From assembly GCA_030248215.1 (NCBI GenBank), contig JASANG010003406.1:1-64000 (forward strand): DNA of 64,000 bases, given 5' to 3'. The notes beneath the pieces were generated by a model that searched no databases, was not told the DNA's origin, and saw only the letters and a list, made by a program, of their open reading frames with translations. Positions 62,200 to 64,000 of the stretch are shown here, in pieces (position 1 is the first letter of the stretch; every line of letters begins with the position of its first letter). Source of the stretch: Enoplolaimus lenunculus (Eukaryota; Nematoda; Enoplea; Enoplida; Thoracostomopsidae). Position numbers and translations under genes: made by a program.

Positions 62200-62720
62200 C
62201 AAATTTAACACAAGCTGCAGTATGCGTTGAAAAATTGTCTTGAAATTTCAAGACACTTACTTTCTTGGGATTTTCAAGACAAAAATGTCTTTTATTTCAG
62301 ACATTTATAGTCTTAAAATTAGCTCGAAACTTCGCGTCTGAAACGGATAAAACTTAAATGTTTTTATTTATGTAATTACTATTGCCAATTTATTTGACAC
62401 AAACTTGTTCCCGGCAGGAAGTAGTTATGTTATATTCAAGAATAATTTGTGTGATTTTAATGATGTGCAACGAACTGTTCCGTTTATATTTTTAAAAGTC
62501 TACTTAAAAAATCGAATGTCAAGGATATTTCGGGTAGAGATCAGGCTTCCCTAACCTAACTTCACGTCATGGACGTATCTTATTTTGTAAAATTATTTGA
62601 AATTTGCGAGACAACTGTCTTAATCGTTTGCGAAACAAAGTATTAAATTTCAGGCTTTAAGCGAAAAAATTTTCAGAAATAAACACGTGGAATTCAAGAC
62701 ATATCAAAAACGCATAGGCA
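62200..62720. repeat. Possible repeat with TGTCTTGAAATTTCAAGACA palindromic words
   Basis: AATTGTCTTGAAATTTCAAG and related CAAGAC/GTCTTG and TGTCTGAAAC words recur. Similar TGTCTGAAAT words and a GACGTA-type end are seen at 35795-36080 and weakly at 53580-53760. Boundaries are not clear, so the family is tentative. Confidence 0.3.
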
Positions 62721-63193
62721 TAGATTTAGAATGAAGCATAAAAAAGCCTCGTATGCCTGCTTGAGTCTATAATCCTAAGCGTATAGCTGAATGAGGACGA
62801 AAAAAGACTAAGACCAATGTTAACGGTATATATGTAAAAGATTCAGGCACATAGACATGAAAGTAATCAACTTGAAAACTTTGATAACGTCAGCTAATCA
62901 CCATTGGCAATTCTGACGTGCATGAAATTGTGACATACCAAAATTTTGTGTCCGAGAATCACAATGTTTTTTCTAGCAAATAAATGTAAAAATATTGTAA
63001 GTAACGACACGGTTTTGGTTAAGTACTAGAAATCAATCTATAAATTGCGAAAAATTAAAACTGTCGAATTTAGAAACACAAAAAGCATCCTTCCCCTATT
63101 GGGAAATCTTACTAATTTCTAATGTGATGCACTGATTGTTGACGTTATATGTCAGATAAAGATGAGTGCCAGAGGTGTCTCAGTAAAATGCTC

Positions 63194-63366
63194 GGGCCCG
63201 TAGCCAAGGAGGGGACGGGGGGGCACAGCCCCCTTGAAAAAATTTTGGCCCCTCTAGAAAATTTTCAAAGTTGCTTGCAAGTCAACAGAAACCCTAATAT
63301 GCCCCTCCTGAAAATTTTTTAGCCCCCGCCCCATTTAGCAAGGTGAGCTAAATACAGGCTTGAAAA
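63194..63366 (+). mobile_element. ~165-bp G/C-rich MITE, forward copy
   Basis: GGGCCCGTAGCCAAGGAGGG start, GGGGGGCACAGCCCCCTTG, TTTTCAAAGTTGCTTGCAAG, TCAACAGAAACCCTAATATG, TTTTTTAGCCCCCGCCCC and AAGGTGAGCTAAATACAGGC end. It is one of the two best copies, with imperfect TIRs. Confidence 0.75.
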
Positions 63367-63369
63367 TGC

Positions 63370-64000
63370 TTAAAGGTATTTTGTTCACATTTCAAAAATG
63401 TATTGCATTTTAAAACTTGGCACGGCCTTCGGCTTTTAAAAATACCTCGTTTATAAATACAGCTATTTCAATGTATGCCTAAATTTAGTTAAACAACAGC
63501 TCTGAACGCATTTGAATTAATGCAAAACACATGAACAAATTGCTCAGCTCTCAATAAAAATTAGCGTTTGAAATGCTGAAAAGTCAGCTAACTGGAAAAC
63601 TCTCAGGCCTACACACACAAACGTGTATTTCTCATAAACATTAAAGATTTTACAATGGGCACAAAAGTAAACTTAAAAAAAACAGCTTGAATGTAATCAA
63701 AAATTAATCTCGACCTGCAAACGAAGACGAATATTGTGAGGCGACCCCGTCGCCCCCTCTGGTTTCTGTCCTCTTATCTACTAGCCTTTTTCGCCCGACA
63801 ATTACTACCCTGTATTGTAATACACCAAATATATGTGTATATAAAACATTATATGGTAGTAGCTCTAAATCTTAATACTCCAGTTTATGGTACGTCAAAA
63901 AATAGCGCCCGCCAAGAAGGAAGCAGGTATATACCCTCTAACTGTGTTGTCAAAGATGCGGTTAATTTGATTTATATTTGCTTGTAGAGTTCCAGCTGTT
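63370..64000. other. Window end, no gene recognised
   Basis: AT-rich. A + frame at 63736-63987 has no recognised motif and no clear splice signals. Nothing else supported. Confidence 0.4.

Overview
The window is AT-rich eukaryotic genomic DNA from a repeat-laden animal genome. It is split by short spliceosomal introns and carries no bacterial features. I read it as a nematode, or something very close to one. The reasons are the animal gene families present and the many GCCTAA/TTAGGC-type hexamers, which match the nematode telomere repeat. That second point is weakened because the hexamers sit inside a dispersed repeat family and are not true telomeric arrays.

Four protein-coding loci of the host can be supported. 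(1) 792-5334, + strand: a complete six-exon V-ATPase subunit E (224 aa). (2) 25041-11968, - strand: a complete 21-exon nucleoporin Nup107 of about 940 aa, rebuilt exon by exon with consistent phases; one intron uses a GC donor. (3) 42215-52558, + strand: a complete 12-exon secreted GMC oxidoreductase-like protein (661 aa) whose second catalytic residue appears to be lost. (4) 55537-54789, - strand: the last exon of a type I membrane protein with a Thr/Pro-rich stalk, one transmembrane helix and a C-terminal PDZ ligand (EWFV), most like an invertebrate neurexin tail; the rest lies beyond the window or is unrecognised. A Pro-rich ORF with a dual-specificity-phosphatase-like end (19738-20196, +) lies antisense inside a Nup107 intron and is uncertain. 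A LINE endonuclease fragment lies near 10.5-10.9 kb. The three complete genes do unrelated housekeeping or metabolic jobs and show no operon-like arrangement.

Most of the rest is mobile DNA, largely non-autonomous: a hAT element with a perfect 8-bp target duplication (7247-8523), CCGG-rich CAGGG-ended MITEs (0.1-4.9 kb), a TIR family beginning TACTGTAGTGACCCG (seven copies), a ~165-bp G/C-rich MITE (seven copies), a tRNA-Ile-derived SINE (window start and a tandem pair at 25.2-25.9 kb), a Tc1/mariner-type MITE 5 nt from a splice donor (47753-47966), and a 573-bp long inverted repeat (26733-27305).

The most unusual block is 27.7-31.6 kb. A 36-40-bp minisatellite is followed by CCTAAG-rich DNA and then by interlocked fold-back elements. 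Their ends begin GCGGGGTTCACGTTATAAC, their interiors are studded with the palindrome GAATATCATATGATATTC, and two arms carry inverted arrays of a ~19-bp satellite. A fourth copy lies at 41219-41830. Three outer ends of the four copies abut clear CCTAAG hexamers and two more abut degenerate forms, which suggests a target preference for this telomere-like sequence.
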